Shown: positions 38,306 to 46,817 of the stretch, in pieces
How the letters are laid out: the number at the start of each line of letters is the position of its first letter
Numbering within the stretch: the stretch's first letter is position 1
DNA from: Pelomonas sp. Root1237
GTDB lineage: Bacteria > Pseudomonadota > Gammaproteobacteria > Burkholderiales > Burkholderiaceae_C
Direction: 5' to 3'
Length of the DNA stretch: 64,000 nt
Assembly (NCBI RefSeq): GCF_001425055.1
Contig: NZ_LMDK01000012.1
Span: 628,400-692,399, forward strand
Program-made: the position numbers and the translations under genes
The notes under the pieces: generated by a model
The model's input: the letters and a program-made list of their open reading frames with translations, nothing else
What the model was told of the DNA's origin: nothing
Database searches by the model: none

Positions 38306-39624
38306 TTGCGCTTCAGATACTTGTCGCGCAGCGCCGTCTGCCGGTCGCTGAGCTCCACCTCGCGGCCCTGGATGAACACCCGCTCGATGCGCGTGCTGGG
38401 CTCGAGGGGGTCACCATCGGCCACGAAGAGGTTGGCCAGCTTGCCGACCTCGATGGAGCCCAGCCTGTCGGCAATGCCGAGGATCTGCGCGGGGTAAAGG
38501 GTCACGGCTTTCAGCGCCTCGTCGTCGGACAGGCCGAAGGCGCGGGCGCTCGCGGCCTCGAAGGGCAGGTTGCGCGCATTGGTCGAGTCGCGGCCGCCAT
38601 CGGCGATGCAGTAGCGCACGCCGGCCGCGGCGAGTTGGGCGGGCAGGGCGAAAAGGGCGTCTGGCGGGTCGTCGCGGCGCATCGGCAGGCGCAGCAGGCC
38701 GTCGATGATGACGGGCACCTGACGTTCGCGCAGCGTGTCGGCCAGGCGCCAGGCATCGGCGCCGCCGCTGATGATGAGCTTGAGGCCATGGCGGGCCGCG
38801 AAGTCCAGCGCAAAGCGGATCTGCGCAAGGTCATCGGCATGCATGACGACGGGTCGGGCCGGCGCCGCACCGGCTGTAGCGGGCAGCACGGGGCGCATCG
38901 CTTCCCAGCGCGTGTCGATGGGCGTGCTCGGGTCGGCAGCGCGCGCCAGCGCATAGGCCCGGGCCGATTCGAAGGCGTCGTCGAGCAGCTTGAGCCTGGC
39001 CTCGGTCGAGCGGCGCATCTCGGCCAGGCGGGCTTCGGGCTGGTTGGGGAAGAGGGCGCTGTTCAGGCGCAGCCGCGGCACGGCGATGTGCAGGCCGACC
39101 TCGGGCAGCAGGGCCATGTCCTGCCAGTTCCAGCCCTCCAGCTGCAGCAGCGCCGACGTACCGGCGATGAGGCCGGTGCGGCCGGCCTCGGGCACGGACA
39201 GCGCGGCCAGCACGCCGCCGCCGCGCGTGATGGGCAGCAGCTCGCTGTCGGCATTGAAGGCGACCAGGGCGCGGGCATTCGGGTTCAGCGGCCCGGTCTC
39301 GACGCTGTCCATCGAGGCGTTGACCGAGCGGATCTCCGCCAGGCCCAGGCTGGTGTTGGCCGCCACCATGCCGGGGTAGAGATGCCGGCCGCCCAGATCG
39401 ACGGTCTTGGCGCCAGCGGGCGCGGCCAGCTCGGTGCCACCGATCGCGCGGATCTTGCCGGCCTCGATGAGCAGGCTGCCGTTGGCGATGACCGGGCCGC
39501 TGACCGGGTGGATGACGGCATTGCGCAGCAGCAGCGGTTCGCGCTGTGGCGGGGGTGGCGTGTTGGGCGTGGCTTGGGCGGTGAAGGCGGCAGCCAGCAG
39601 GGCCGTGATGAGTGCGAGCTTCAT
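38302..39624 (-). CDS. Amidohydrolase-like periplasmic protein lacking the HxH metal motif
   Basis: The 440-residue protein has a signal peptide (MKLALITALLAAAFTAQA). The fold of the metal-dependent amidohydrolases is recognisable from NAVIHPVSGPVIANGSLLIEAGKI and the C-terminal GSIEVGKLANLFVADGDPL. The usual metal-binding HxH after the first strand reads MVAANTSLG, and later ligands are poorly conserved. It may be catalytically inactive and act as a partner of the upstream enzyme, from which it is separated by 1 nt. The 3' end shares CTAG with the convergent hydrolase gene. Confidence 0.82.
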   Translation of the reverse strand: MKLALITALLAAAFTAQATPNTPPPPQREPLLLRNAVIHPVSGPVIANGSLLIEAGKIRAIGGTELAAPAGAKTVDLGGRHLYPGMVAANTSLGLAEIRSVNASMDSVETGPLNPNARALVAFNADSELLPITRGGGVLAALSVPEAGRTGLIAGTSALLQLEGWNWQDMALLPEVGLHIAVPRLRLNSALFPNQPEARLAEMRRSTEARLKLLDDAFESARAYALARAADPSTPIDTRWEAMRPVLPATAGAAPARPVVMHADDLAQIRFALDFAARHGLKLIISGGADAWRLADTLRERQVPVIIDGLLRLPMRRDDPPDALFALPAQLAAAGVRYCIADGGRDSTNARNLPFEAASARAFGLSDDEALKAVTLYPAQILGIADRLGSIEVGKLANLFVADGDPLEPSTRIERVFIQGREVELSDRQTALRDKYLKRN

Positions 39625-39625
39625 G

Positions 39626-42600
39626 TCAGTACGCGTCCACGGTGCATTCATGCCAGGCGTCACCGCCGAAATAGCTTTGGCGATCACGGTTTGCCTCGTG
39701 CAGCCAGCGTTGCAGTTCGAGCTGGTCCAGCGCTGCGGCCAGCGGTGTGGCCGGCCGCCCCTCGGGCGGCGCGGCGGCTTTGGCGCGCTCGGGTATCGCT
39801 AGCGCCACGAGGCGGGCGCGCTCGGCGCTATCACGCTCGCGCAGCTGCGTGTCCTCGCCGCGGTCGAAGTAGCGCCGCCCGTCGATCCAGGTCTGCTCGG
39901 CGCGTGCCGCGCTCGACAGCGGGCTTGCGCTCCAGATGACGAAGTCGGCGTCCTTGCCCACTTCCAGCGAGCCGACGCGCCTGTCGATGCGCAACTGCTT
40001 GGCCGAGTTGATGGTCACGAACTTCAGCGCCTCGGCCTCGCTCATCCCCCAGGCCTTGCCGCCATAGCGCAGCGCCTTGGCCGCCTCGGTGTTGAGGCGG
40101 CGCGCCAGCTCGTCGCTGTCGGAGTTGAAGCTGGTCAGCACACCCGCCTTCTGCGTCATCGCGCCGCTGTAGGGAATGGCGTCCTGCACCTCGACCTTGT
40201 AGCCCCACCAGTCCGAGAAGCCGGAGGCGCCGGCGCCCAGCGCCGCGATCTCGGGCGCGACCTTGTAGGCCTCCAGCACATGCTGGAAGGTGGCGACCTC
40301 CAGGCCGAAGTCCTTGGCCAGGGCCACGAACATCAGGATCTCGTCGGCGCGGTAGCTGTGGATGTGGATGACGCGCTTGCGTTCCAGCAACTCGACCAGC
40401 GTGTCCATCTGCAGGTCGCGGCGCGTGTTCGGGTCGGCCTTGCGCCGCTCGCGGTAGGCCTGCGCAGCCAGGAAGGCATCGCGCATGACCTGCTCGACAC
40501 CCATGCGCGTCGTCGGATAGCGCGGGTCGCCGTCGTTGGGGGGAAAGTTGGCGCGCTTGACGTTCTCGCCGAGCGCGAACTTGATGCCGGGGCGCGCGCC
40601 TTCGAACTTCAGGCCTTCCGCGTCCAGCCCCCAGCGCAGCTTGATGACCTGATTCTGGCCGCCGATGGCATTGGCCGAGCCGTGCAGCAAGTTGGCGCTG
40701 GTCACGCCGCCGGCAAGCTGACGGTAGAGGCTGATGTCGGTGGCGTCGACCACATCGCCAACGCGCACCTCAGCCGTCACCGAATGCGCGAACTCGTTGG
40801 TGCCGCGGTTGATGGCCGTGTGCGAGTGGGCATCGATGAGGCCGGGCGTCAGGTGCTTGCCTGCAGCGTCGATGACGACGGCGCCAGCAGGCGCTGCCAG
40901 ACCCTTGCCGATGGCGGCGATGCGGCCGTCGCGCACCAGCAGATCGGTGGCTTCGAGATTGCCGGCAGCGGCACTGGTCCAGACCGTGGCGTTGCGCACC
41001 AGCACGACGGCCGGGCGCTCGGGTGGCGCCGTACGGCCGAAGACGCCCGCCGGGAACGTGGCGGGCGACAGGGGTGGTGGGGCGACAACCTGGGCCACAG
41101 GCGGCTGGTAGGGCACGATGCGCGTGGCCGTCCAGGGCTGGGTGCGGCCATCGGCCAGCGTCATCGCGCCGGCCATTGACGGGCCACGGCCCTCCAGGCG
41201 CAGGCTTTCCTTCGCGCCGACCTCGCAGGGCCAGCGCAACAGCAGTTCGCGGCCGCGTTGCTGCAGCTCGCAGGTCTTGCCATCGACCTGCAGCGTGGGT
41301 TTGGCCCGCGTGCCGGCGATCTGCCAGGTTTGCTCGGCTCCACCAGCGGCCTTCACCGTCCAGCGGCCGCGCGCGTCGAAGCGCTCCCAGGCTTCGGTCG
41401 GCAGCGGCTGGCCGTCGACGAAGGCGATCTCGACCTCGGCCTGCTCGTTGATGAAAAGATCACCGCTGGCGACGATGACGTGGGCCAGCTGGCCCGGTGC
41501 GAGGCGCCCCAGCCGCGGTTGGCTCAGCAGCTTGGCCGGCGTGGTCGTCAGTGCTGCCAGGGCGGCTTCGGGCGTGAGACCGTGCTGCACGGCCTGGCGC
41601 AGCCGTGGCCAGAATTCCTTCCTGACGTCCTTCAGCCCTTGCGTCGAGATCGCGAACTCGACGCCCGCCGCCTGCAGGGCGGCAGCGTTGCCGGGCGCAC
41701 GCTCCCAGTGCTGCAACTGGTGCAGGGGCACGTCCAGCGCGCTCTCGGGCTGCTCGACTTCGGGTGCCGCGGGAAAGGCCAGCGGCAGCAAGAGGGGCAG
41801 GCCCAGGGCCTTGAGCTGGGCCGCCTTGCGGTATTCATGGCCGGTGCCTTGGGCGATCAGCTTGAGCCCGAACTCGTCGCGCAGCCTGGCGACGCGCAGC
41901 AGGTCTTCTTCGTCCAGCACCTCATGGACGATGGGCTGCTTGCCGCTCAGGGCCGGGGCGAGGGCGCCGAGGCTGGCGTTGAATTCGCGCCGCTCGCCGG
42001 CGGGCGCCGGCCCGGCAGCCCAGCGGGCGTTCAGCAGCGTCTGGCGTTCCAGCGCGATGCTGCCCATCAGCGAGGTCGGGTAGCTCAAGTTGCCCGGGCG
42101 GGCGCCGCTCTCGAAGTCGAAGGTTGTGTACTCATGGGCCAGGTGCTGGGCCACCTCGGCCGCCAGCACGAGGCTGCGTGCATCCGTGCCGTCGCGCAGG
42201 CTGATCAGCGCGCTCTGGCCGCGGAAGACGGCGCCCACGGGCGGCAGGGACAGGGCCGTCGTGAAGCCCTGCTCGCGCGCAGCTCGCACGTCCTCGGGCT
42301 TGATCTCCAGCGCCGTGGCCTGGTGGAATTCGCTGCGCACCCAGCGCTGTCCCGGCGTCAGGCCCTTGGCCTTGGAAGCTTCGATGCGCCCCTGGCCGAC
42401 GCTGCTGGCAGCGTCGATGAAGCCGGCATAGACGGTGCGGCCCTGCAGCGCCCAGACCCGGGCGCCGGCCGGCGGCTTCACGTTGGCACCGACGGCGACG
42501 ATGACGCCGTCCTTCATGACCAGGGTGCCGTTCTCGACGATCTGGCCCGGCGCCAGCACCAGCCGCGCGCCCGTCAAGGCGTGCCAGCGTGGCGTTGCAT

Positions 42601-42688
42601 CGCGCAGACCCTGAGGGATTTCACTGGGCTGCTGGGCCTGGGTCAGGCCGGTCAGCAGGGCGAGCAGGGAGACCGGAAGCAAGCGCAT
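39626..42688 (-). CDS. Tandem amidohydrolase, two modules, exported
   Basis: The 1020-residue protein has a signal peptide ([18 protein letters not shown]). The first amidohydrolase-like module (about 35-440) lacks HxH; the site reads [10 protein letters not shown]. The second module (about 560-960) keeps HSH (residues 621-623, DAHSHTAI), further His in IHIHSYR and FQHVLEAYK and Asp in NSDSDE, so it is likely the active half. Such proteins are usually periplasmic imidazolonepropionase- or dipeptidase-like hydrolases; the substrate is unknown. It is followed 1 nt later by another degenerate module, forming a three-module operon. Confidence 0.85.
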   Translation of the reverse strand: MRLLPVSLLALLTGLTQAQQPSEIPQGLRDATPRWHALTGARLVLAPGQIVENGTLVMKDGVIVAVGANVKPPAGARVWALQGRTVYAGFIDAASSVGQGRIEASKAKGLTPGQRWVRSEFHQATALEIKPEDVRAAREQGFTTALSLPPVGAVFRGQSALISLRDGTDARSLVLAAEVAQHLAHEYTTFDFESGARPGNLSYPTSLMGSIALERQTLLNARWAAGPAPAGERREFNASLGALAPALSGKQPIVHEVLDEEDLLRVARLRDEFGLKLIAQGTGHEYRKAAQLKALGLPLLLPLAFPAAPEVEQPESALDVPLHQLQHWERAPGNAAALQAAGVEFAISTQGLKDVRKEFWPRLRQAVQHGLTPEAALAALTTTPAKLLSQPRLGRLAPGQLAHVIVASGDLFINEQAEVEIAFVDGQPLPTEAWERFDARGRWTVKAAGGAEQTWQIAGTRAKPTLQVDGKTCELQQRGRELLLRWPCEVGAKESLRLEGRGPSMAGAMTLADGRTQPWTATRIVPYQPPVAQVVAPPPLSPATFPAGVFGRTAPPERPAVVLVRNATVWTSAAAGNLEATDLLVRDGRIAAIGKGLAAPAGAVVIDAAGKHLTPGLIDAHSHTAINRGTNEFAHSVTAEVRVGDVVDATDISLYRQLAGGVTSANLLHGSANAIGGQNQVIKLRWGLDAEGLKFEGARPGIKFALGENVKRANFPPNDGDPRYPTTRMGVEQVMRDAFLAAQAYRERRKADPNTRRDLQMDTLVELLERKRVIHIHSYRADEILMFVALAKDFGLEVATFQHVLEAYKVAPEIAALGAGASGFSDWWGYKVEVQDAIPYSGAMTQKAGVLTSFNSDSDELARRLNTEAAKALRYGGKAWGMSEAEALKFVTINSAKQLRIDRRVGSLEVGKDADFVIWSASPLSSAARAEQTWIDGRRYFDRGEDTQLRERDSAERARLVALAIPERAKAAAPPEGRPATPLAAALDQLELQRWLHEANRDRQSYFGGDAWHECTVDAY

Positions 42689-42813
42689 CGTCTCGTCTTG
42701 TGATGGCGCCGTGGTACGGCAAGGACGCGGACTCTAACGCCGTGATCTGCGTCATGGCCGAAAGCCTTCAGTCCTGCGATAGTCGGGCCTAGAAGATCGA
42801 CTCGGAGACCCCC

Positions 42814-43755
42814 ATGAGCAGCGCTACTTCCGGCACGCCCGCTTCCGCCGAGGACCCCATCGCCGCCCGCCTGCGAGCCTTGCTGGTACGCGCGCCAACG
42901 GCCGTCGCCTTCGTTTCCGGCCAGCGCTTCGAAGTCGTCAGCGAGGAGTTCAACCACCTGTTCGGTTTCAACGACGACGGTGAACTGGCCGGACAGCCTA
43001 CGCGCCTCGTCCACACCACCGACATGGCCCACACAGCGCTGCAGGAACGCGCCGCCGCCGCCTTCGCCGCGGGTCGACCGCTGGACGAGGAGATCGAATA
43101 CGTCAAGCGCGACGGTCACCGGTTCTGGGGCCGCCTGCAGGCCACGCCGGTGCACTGGGAAGCGCCCGCTGGCGAGTCGCTGTGGATCGTCGAAGACGTC
43201 AGCGCCGCCCGCGCGCTGCGCCTGCAGCCCACCTGGACGGCCAAGCACGACGCCGTCACCGAGCTGGCCAACCGTCGCGAGTTCGAGCGCCGCCTGGGCG
43301 AGCATGTCGGCAGCCGGCGCAACGAGCCGGTGTCGGTGCTGTGGGTTGACGTGGACCGTTTCGGCGAGGTCATCAAGGACATGGGCGCCGAGGTGGGTGA
43401 CCATTTCCTCTACGGCCTGGGGCAGATGCTGATCAGCAAGGTGCGGGCTTCCGACCTGGTCGCGCGCCTGGAGGAAGATCATTTCGCCATCCTGCTGCCC
43501 GACTGCGACCAGCATTACGCCCAGATCATCGCGGAGAAGGTGCGCTCGTCCATCGCCAGCTACCGCCTGCGCTGGGGCCTGCACCGCACCCGCGTGAAAG
43601 CCTCGCTGGGCGTCGTGCAGATCCAGCCGACGCTGGTAACGGTGGACGCCGTGCTCGGCGGCGCGGCGCTGGCCTGCACGGAGGCCAAGGCAGCCGGGGG
43701 CGACAGCGTGCGGGTCTTCGTTTCGGCTGGCGGCTACGAAGAGCTTGCGGGCTGA
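42814..43755 (+). CDS. PAS-GGDEF domain protein with degenerate active site
   Basis: The 313-residue cytoplasmic protein has an N-terminal PAS-like sensor domain (about 20-135; FGFNDDGELAGQPTRLVH, EIEYVKRDGHRFWG) followed by a GGDEF domain. The signature GGDEF reads EEDHF (residues 220-224), so diguanylate cyclase activity is unlikely. The product-binding inhibitory site RxxD is kept as RASD (211-214). It may therefore be a c-di-GMP receptor or a pure signalling scaffold. A terminator follows. It is divergent from the tandem amidohydrolase. Confidence 0.86.
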   Translation: MSSATSGTPASAEDPIAARLRALLVRAPTAVAFVSGQRFEVVSEEFNHLFGFNDDGELAGQPTRLVHTTDMAHTALQERAAAAFAAGRPLDEEIEYVKRDGHRFWGRLQATPVHWEAPAGESLWIVEDVSAARALRLQPTWTAKHDAVTELANRREFERRLGEHVGSRRNEPVSVLWVDVDRFGEVIKDMGAEVGDHFLYGLGQMLISKVRASDLVARLEEDHFAILLPDCDQHYAQIIAEKVRSSIASYRLRWGLHRTRVKASLGVVQIQPTLVTVDAVLGGAALACTEAKAAGGDSVRVFVSAGGYEELAG

Positions 43756-43777
43756 TTTCACGTTTGACGCCAGGGCG

Positions 43778-43800
43778 AACCCCGGAAATGCGGGGTTTTT
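43778..43800 (+). terminator. Terminator of the PAS-GGDEF gene
   Basis: CCCCG and CGGGG (43780-43795) form the stem, extended by A-T pairs, followed by five T. It starts 23 nt after the stop codon. Confidence 0.75.
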
Positions 43801-43812
43801 CGCCAAATGTTC

Positions 43813-43840
43813 TAAAGTTCACCTACAACGCGGTCGATGT
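43813..43840 (+). promoter_or_regulatory. Possible sigma-28 (FliA) promoter of the rod-like gene
   Basis: TAAAGTTC (43813-43820) matches the FliA -35 consensus at seven of eight positions. GTCGATGT (43833-43840) matches the -10 at five of eight, with a spacer one base longer than ideal. It lies about 30 nt before a flagellar-type gene, which is the main reason to record it. Confidence 0.35.
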
Positions 43841-43871
43841 AGCGGCCAGCGCGCCTGAGAACTGAATCCCG

Positions 43872-44144
43872 ATGAACGTCCCCTTGTCCACCGCCATGTC
43901 CGGCATCTCGTCAGCGAACGAGCGGCTGCGCGCGTCGGCGGCCAATATCGCCAATCTGGCGAGCAGCAACCAGGCTCGTCCGAGCGTGGAGCCGACGAAC
44001 GTCGACAAGGTGCCCGAGCGCGAGATCAACCCGGCCAACGAGATCGTCGAACAGCAGTCCGCGGCCTACTCTTTCGTCGCCAACCTGAAGGTGCTGCAGA
44101 CGCAGATCAACACCACTGGTGCACTGCTGGACATCAAGGCCTGA
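43872..44144 (+). CDS. Minimal flagellar rod/hook-like protein
   Basis: The 90-residue protein starts with a sequence like the N-terminal helix of flagellar rod proteins (STAMSGISSANERLRASAAN, then IANLAS). It ends with a C-terminal helix of the same type (NEIVEQQSAAYSFVANLKVL, then QTQINTTGALLDIK). The large middle domain of FlgB/FlgC/FlgG is absent, so the two coiled-coil ends are directly joined. No flagellar operon surrounds it. It may be an accessory axial protein or a stand-alone coiled coil. Terminators flank it, so it is probably monocistronic. Confidence 0.75.
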   Translation: MNVPLSTAMSGISSANERLRASAANIANLASSNQARPSVEPTNVDKVPEREINPANEIVEQQSAAYSFVANLKVLQTQINTTGALLDIKA

Positions 44145-44165
44145 GCGGCCTTCCTCCTGCGACAG

Positions 44166-44190
44166 AAGCGGCCTCGGGCCGCTTTTTCTT
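44166..44190 (+). terminator. Terminator after the rod-like gene
   Basis: AAGCGGCC-TCG-GGCCGCTT is followed by TTTCTT. The stem is strong and lies 22 nt after the stop codon. Confidence 0.85.
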
Positions 44191-44267
44191 TGGCCGGCCG
44201 GCTTTTTCACCCCGTTTACCGAGCGGCTCCGTACAAGCAAAGGTCCCATCCCTGCGAAGGATCCGCC

Positions 44268-45128
44268 ATGAGTTCCCTGCTTCCGCTGCGCCGCCGCACC
44301 GCCTTGCTCCAGTTAGCCGCTTTGACGGGTCTGGCCGGGCTGCACGCCAGTTGTGCCGCCGTCGTGTCGCCGCCCCTGCTCGACATGCAGCTGATCGACC
44401 GCGACAGCGGCGCCTCGCTGGCCCAGTACGCCAGCCGTGGTCGCCGCTTCAGCCCGGGCACGCCCGGCTCGCGCTACGCCATCCGGCTCAGCAACCGCAG
44501 CGCCGAGCGGGTGCTGGTGGTGCTGTCGGTGGATGGCGTCAACGCCATCACCGGCGACACCGCGGGTTTCAGCCAGTCGGGCTATGTGCTGAGCCCGGGC
44601 GAGAGCCATGACATCACGGGCTGGCGCAAGAGCGATGAGCACATCGCGGCCTTCGAGTTCACCTCGCTGGGCGATTCCTATGCGGCGCGCACCGGGCGGC
44701 CGGCCAATGTCGGCGTGATCGGCGCGGCGGTGTTCCGCGAGGTCTACGTGCCGCCGCCGGTCTACGACGCGCCGCTCGTGTCGCCTGCTGCGCCAGTGGC
44801 GCCCAGCCCATTGAGCCGACTCAACAGTGGGACAGCGGACGCTGCAGCCCAGGCAGCTCCAGTGCGCGAAAGCGCGGGGCGGGTTGAGGAGGAGCGCTCG
44901 GTGCGGGCCAAGCTCGGCACGGGCCATGGCGCCTCCGAATGGTCTCCCATTGCCCACACCGCCTTCCAGCGCCGCAGCAGCCAGCCCGAGCAGTTGCTGG
45001 AGATCCACTACGACAGCCAGGCCAATCTGATGGCGGCGGGCATCATGCCCCGACCCATGGCGCAGTTGCCGCGGTCCTTCCCCAACAGCAGCGGCGGCTA
45101 TGTGCCCGATCCGCCGCCGCGCTGGTGA
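44268..45128 (+). CDS. Secreted protein of unknown function upstream of an ECF sigma gene
   Basis: The 286-residue protein starts with a Tat- or Sec-like signal (LRRRTALLQLAALTGLAGL) and a possible lipobox Cys (ASCAA). A conserved-looking domain at about 65-165 includes IRLSNRSAERVLVVLSVDGV and DITGWRKSDEHIAAFEF; the rest is Pro/Ala-rich and low in complexity. I do not recognise a functional family. The ATG has GAAGGA upstream. It lies 53 nt before the sigma factor gene on the same strand and may belong to its regulon or be its signal input (inference). Confidence 0.75.
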   Translation: MSSLLPLRRRTALLQLAALTGLAGLHASCAAVVSPPLLDMQLIDRDSGASLAQYASRGRRFSPGTPGSRYAIRLSNRSAERVLVVLSVDGVNAITGDTAGFSQSGYVLSPGESHDITGWRKSDEHIAAFEFTSLGDSYAARTGRPANVGVIGAAVFREVYVPPPVYDAPLVSPAAPVAPSPLSRLNSGTADAAAQAAPVRESAGRVEEERSVRAKLGTGHGASEWSPIAHTAFQRRSSQPEQLLEIHYDSQANLMAAGIMPRPMAQLPRSFPNSSGGYVPDPPPRW

Positions 45129-45181
45129 GGCCTCGCCCGATGCCGCAAACCCACCTCTGGCCGGCGTAGCATCCGCGCCGC

Positions 45182-45742
45182 ATGCCTGCGAGTGAACCCG
45201 CTGATGAAGAGCTCATCGCCAGCTATCTGCGCGGCGACATGGGGGCGTTCGACCGGCTCTACCGCCGCCATGACCGCAAGACCTTTGCCTTCGTTCGCCA
45301 GATGCTGCACCCCACGGACCGCGCCACGGTGGAGGACCTGCACCAGGAAGGCTGGCTGGCCGTTGCAGCCAAGGCCGCCAGCTTCGCGCCCGCAAAAGCC
45401 AGGTTTTCGACCTGGCTCTACACCGTGCTGCGCAACCGCGTGCTGGACCATGTTCGGGCGCGTCCGCCGCAGGGAGACGAGGCCGACCCGGATCAACTGG
45501 CCTCGGCCGCCGCCGGGCCGGAGCAGCTGCTGGTGTCCAAGCGCCTGGTCGAGGCCGTTGAAGGCGCCTTGCTGCGCCTGTCCGTCGAGCAGCGGGAGGC
45601 ATTCTTGCTCTTCACCGTGGTCGAGCTCAGCCTCGCCGAGATTGCCGACGTGACCCAGGCCCATCCCGAAACCGCCAAGACCCGGCTGCGCTATGCGCGC
45701 GAGGCGCTGCGGCATCGTTTGAGCGAGTGGCGCGATGGCTGA
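45182..45742 (+). CDS. ECF-type RNA polymerase sigma factor
   Basis: The 186-residue protein has region 2 (LIASYLRGDMGAFDRLYRRH; VEDLHQEGWLAV; FSTWLYTVLRNRVLDHVRA) and region 4 (LRLSVEQREAFLLFTVVELS; IADVTQAHPETAKTRLRYA) in the ECF arrangement. It should direct a small regulon in response to an envelope or stress signal. The next gene starts inside its 3' end with an 8-nt overlap and encodes a membrane protein, the usual place for an anti-sigma factor. Confidence 0.92.
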   Translation: MPASEPADEELIASYLRGDMGAFDRLYRRHDRKTFAFVRQMLHPTDRATVEDLHQEGWLAVAAKAASFAPAKARFSTWLYTVLRNRVLDHVRARPPQGDEADPDQLASAAAGPEQLLVSKRLVEAVEGALLRLSVEQREAFLLFTVVELSLAEIADVTQAHPETAKTRLRYAREALRHRLSEWRDG

Positions 45743-46748
45743 GTTCGACCCCATTCCACCGAACGACGCGGCCGAGGCTGCGTATGCCCAAGCCTTGCTG
45801 GGTGACGACGCGGGCCGCGAGCAGCGCCGCGCGCGACTGATGGCGGCACTACCTCGACCCGAAGCGCCTGCTGCCGTGCCCGTCGCCGAGAACGCCTTGG
45901 CCTGGCGCTGGCAACCCTATGCGCTGGGCCTGCTCATGATGGGGCTGCTGGTGGCGGCAGCACTGGTCTTGAAAGGACGAAACACCGAGCCGCGACCGGA
46001 AGCCGATCCGCGGCTGGCCGCGGCCGCGCCCGCATCGACGGCGGCCGTGGTGGTGGCCCAAGCCAGCCCGGCCGTCGAGCCCCAGCCCGCGCCTGCCGCT
46101 GAAGCGCCCCGCACAATGGCCAAGGCCAGCCTTGCCAAGCCGCGTGCCGAACGGTCTGCTCCTGCCATGATGGCGGATGCGACGCCGCCGCGGTTGCAAA
46201 GGCAGGCGGAGGTGAGTGCGGGCACGGCCCAACCGGAGCCACCTGTGATGCAGTCGCCACCGGCCGAGCCGGTGATGGCTGCCGCGCCACCACCCGCTGC
46301 ACCGGCGGTAGCTGCCGCGCCGTTGCCGCCCCGAGCTGTGGCCGATGCGTCCAGCCAGGCCGAGATGCTGGCGCGGTCGGAAGCAGTTTCAAGCGGGGTC
46401 GCGGCCAGGTTTCGAGCGGCGCCGCAGATGGCCCAAAGCCTGGCCGCCTCCGACGTCGCCGAATCGGCGAAAGCCACCATGCCGGCCAATGCCTTCCTGT
46501 TGGCGGCTGCCGATCACGCTGACCTGGCGACGGCACGCTCGGCGCTGAAGGCCGGCGCTTCGGTCCACCTGCGTGACAACCAGGGCCGCACGGTCCTCAT
46601 GCTGGCCGCGCGCACCGGGTCGCGCGAGATGGTGAACCTGTTGCTCGCTGCCGGCGCCCGCAAGGCAGACCGCGATCCCCAAGGCTGGACGGCCGCAGAC
46701 CATGCCGACGCTCAAGGGCATGGCGATCTGATGCACGTCCTGCGCTAG
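45735..46748 (+). CDS. Membrane ankyrin-repeat protein, putative anti-sigma partner
   Basis: The 337-residue protein has a short acidic/Ala-rich cytoplasmic start, one membrane segment (about 57-80, YALGLLMMGLLVAAALVL) and a long Pro/Ala-rich linker (about 85-240). The C-terminus has about two to three ankyrin repeats (ADLATARSALKAGASVHLRD, then GRTVLMLAARTGSREMV and further LLLAAGAR). The usual zinc anti-sigma motif HxxxCxxC is absent. The 8-nt overlap with the sigma gene and the topology suggest it holds the sigma factor at the membrane, with ankyrins outside. This is inference from context. Confidence 0.78.
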   Translation: MAEFDPIPPNDAAEAAYAQALLGDDAGREQRRARLMAALPRPEAPAAVPVAENALAWRWQPYALGLLMMGLLVAAALVLKGRNTEPRPEADPRLAAAAPASTAAVVVAQASPAVEPQPAPAAEAPRTMAKASLAKPRAERSAPAMMADATPPRLQRQAEVSAGTAQPEPPVMQSPPAEPVMAAAPPPAAPAVAAAPLPPRAVADASSQAEMLARSEAVSSGVAARFRAAPQMAQSLAASDVAESAKATMPANAFLLAAADHADLATARSALKAGASVHLRDNQGRTVLMLAARTGSREMVNLLLAAGARKADRDPQGWTAADHADAQGHGDLMHVLR

Positions 46749-46764
46749 GTGCCCCACAGGGCGC

Positions 46765-46804
46765 AAAAAAGCCCGCCGGGCTTGCGCGCGGCGGGCTGGC
46801 TTTT
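46765..46804. terminator. Bidirectional terminator between the ankyrin gene and acnB
   Basis: AGCCCGCC (46770-46777) and GGCGGGCT (46790-46797) form the stem. Six A precede it and TTTT follows shortly after, so it can serve both the plus-strand sigma/ankyrin operon and the minus-strand acnB. Confidence 0.82.
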
Positions 46805-46817
46805 GAAGCCTTCAGGC

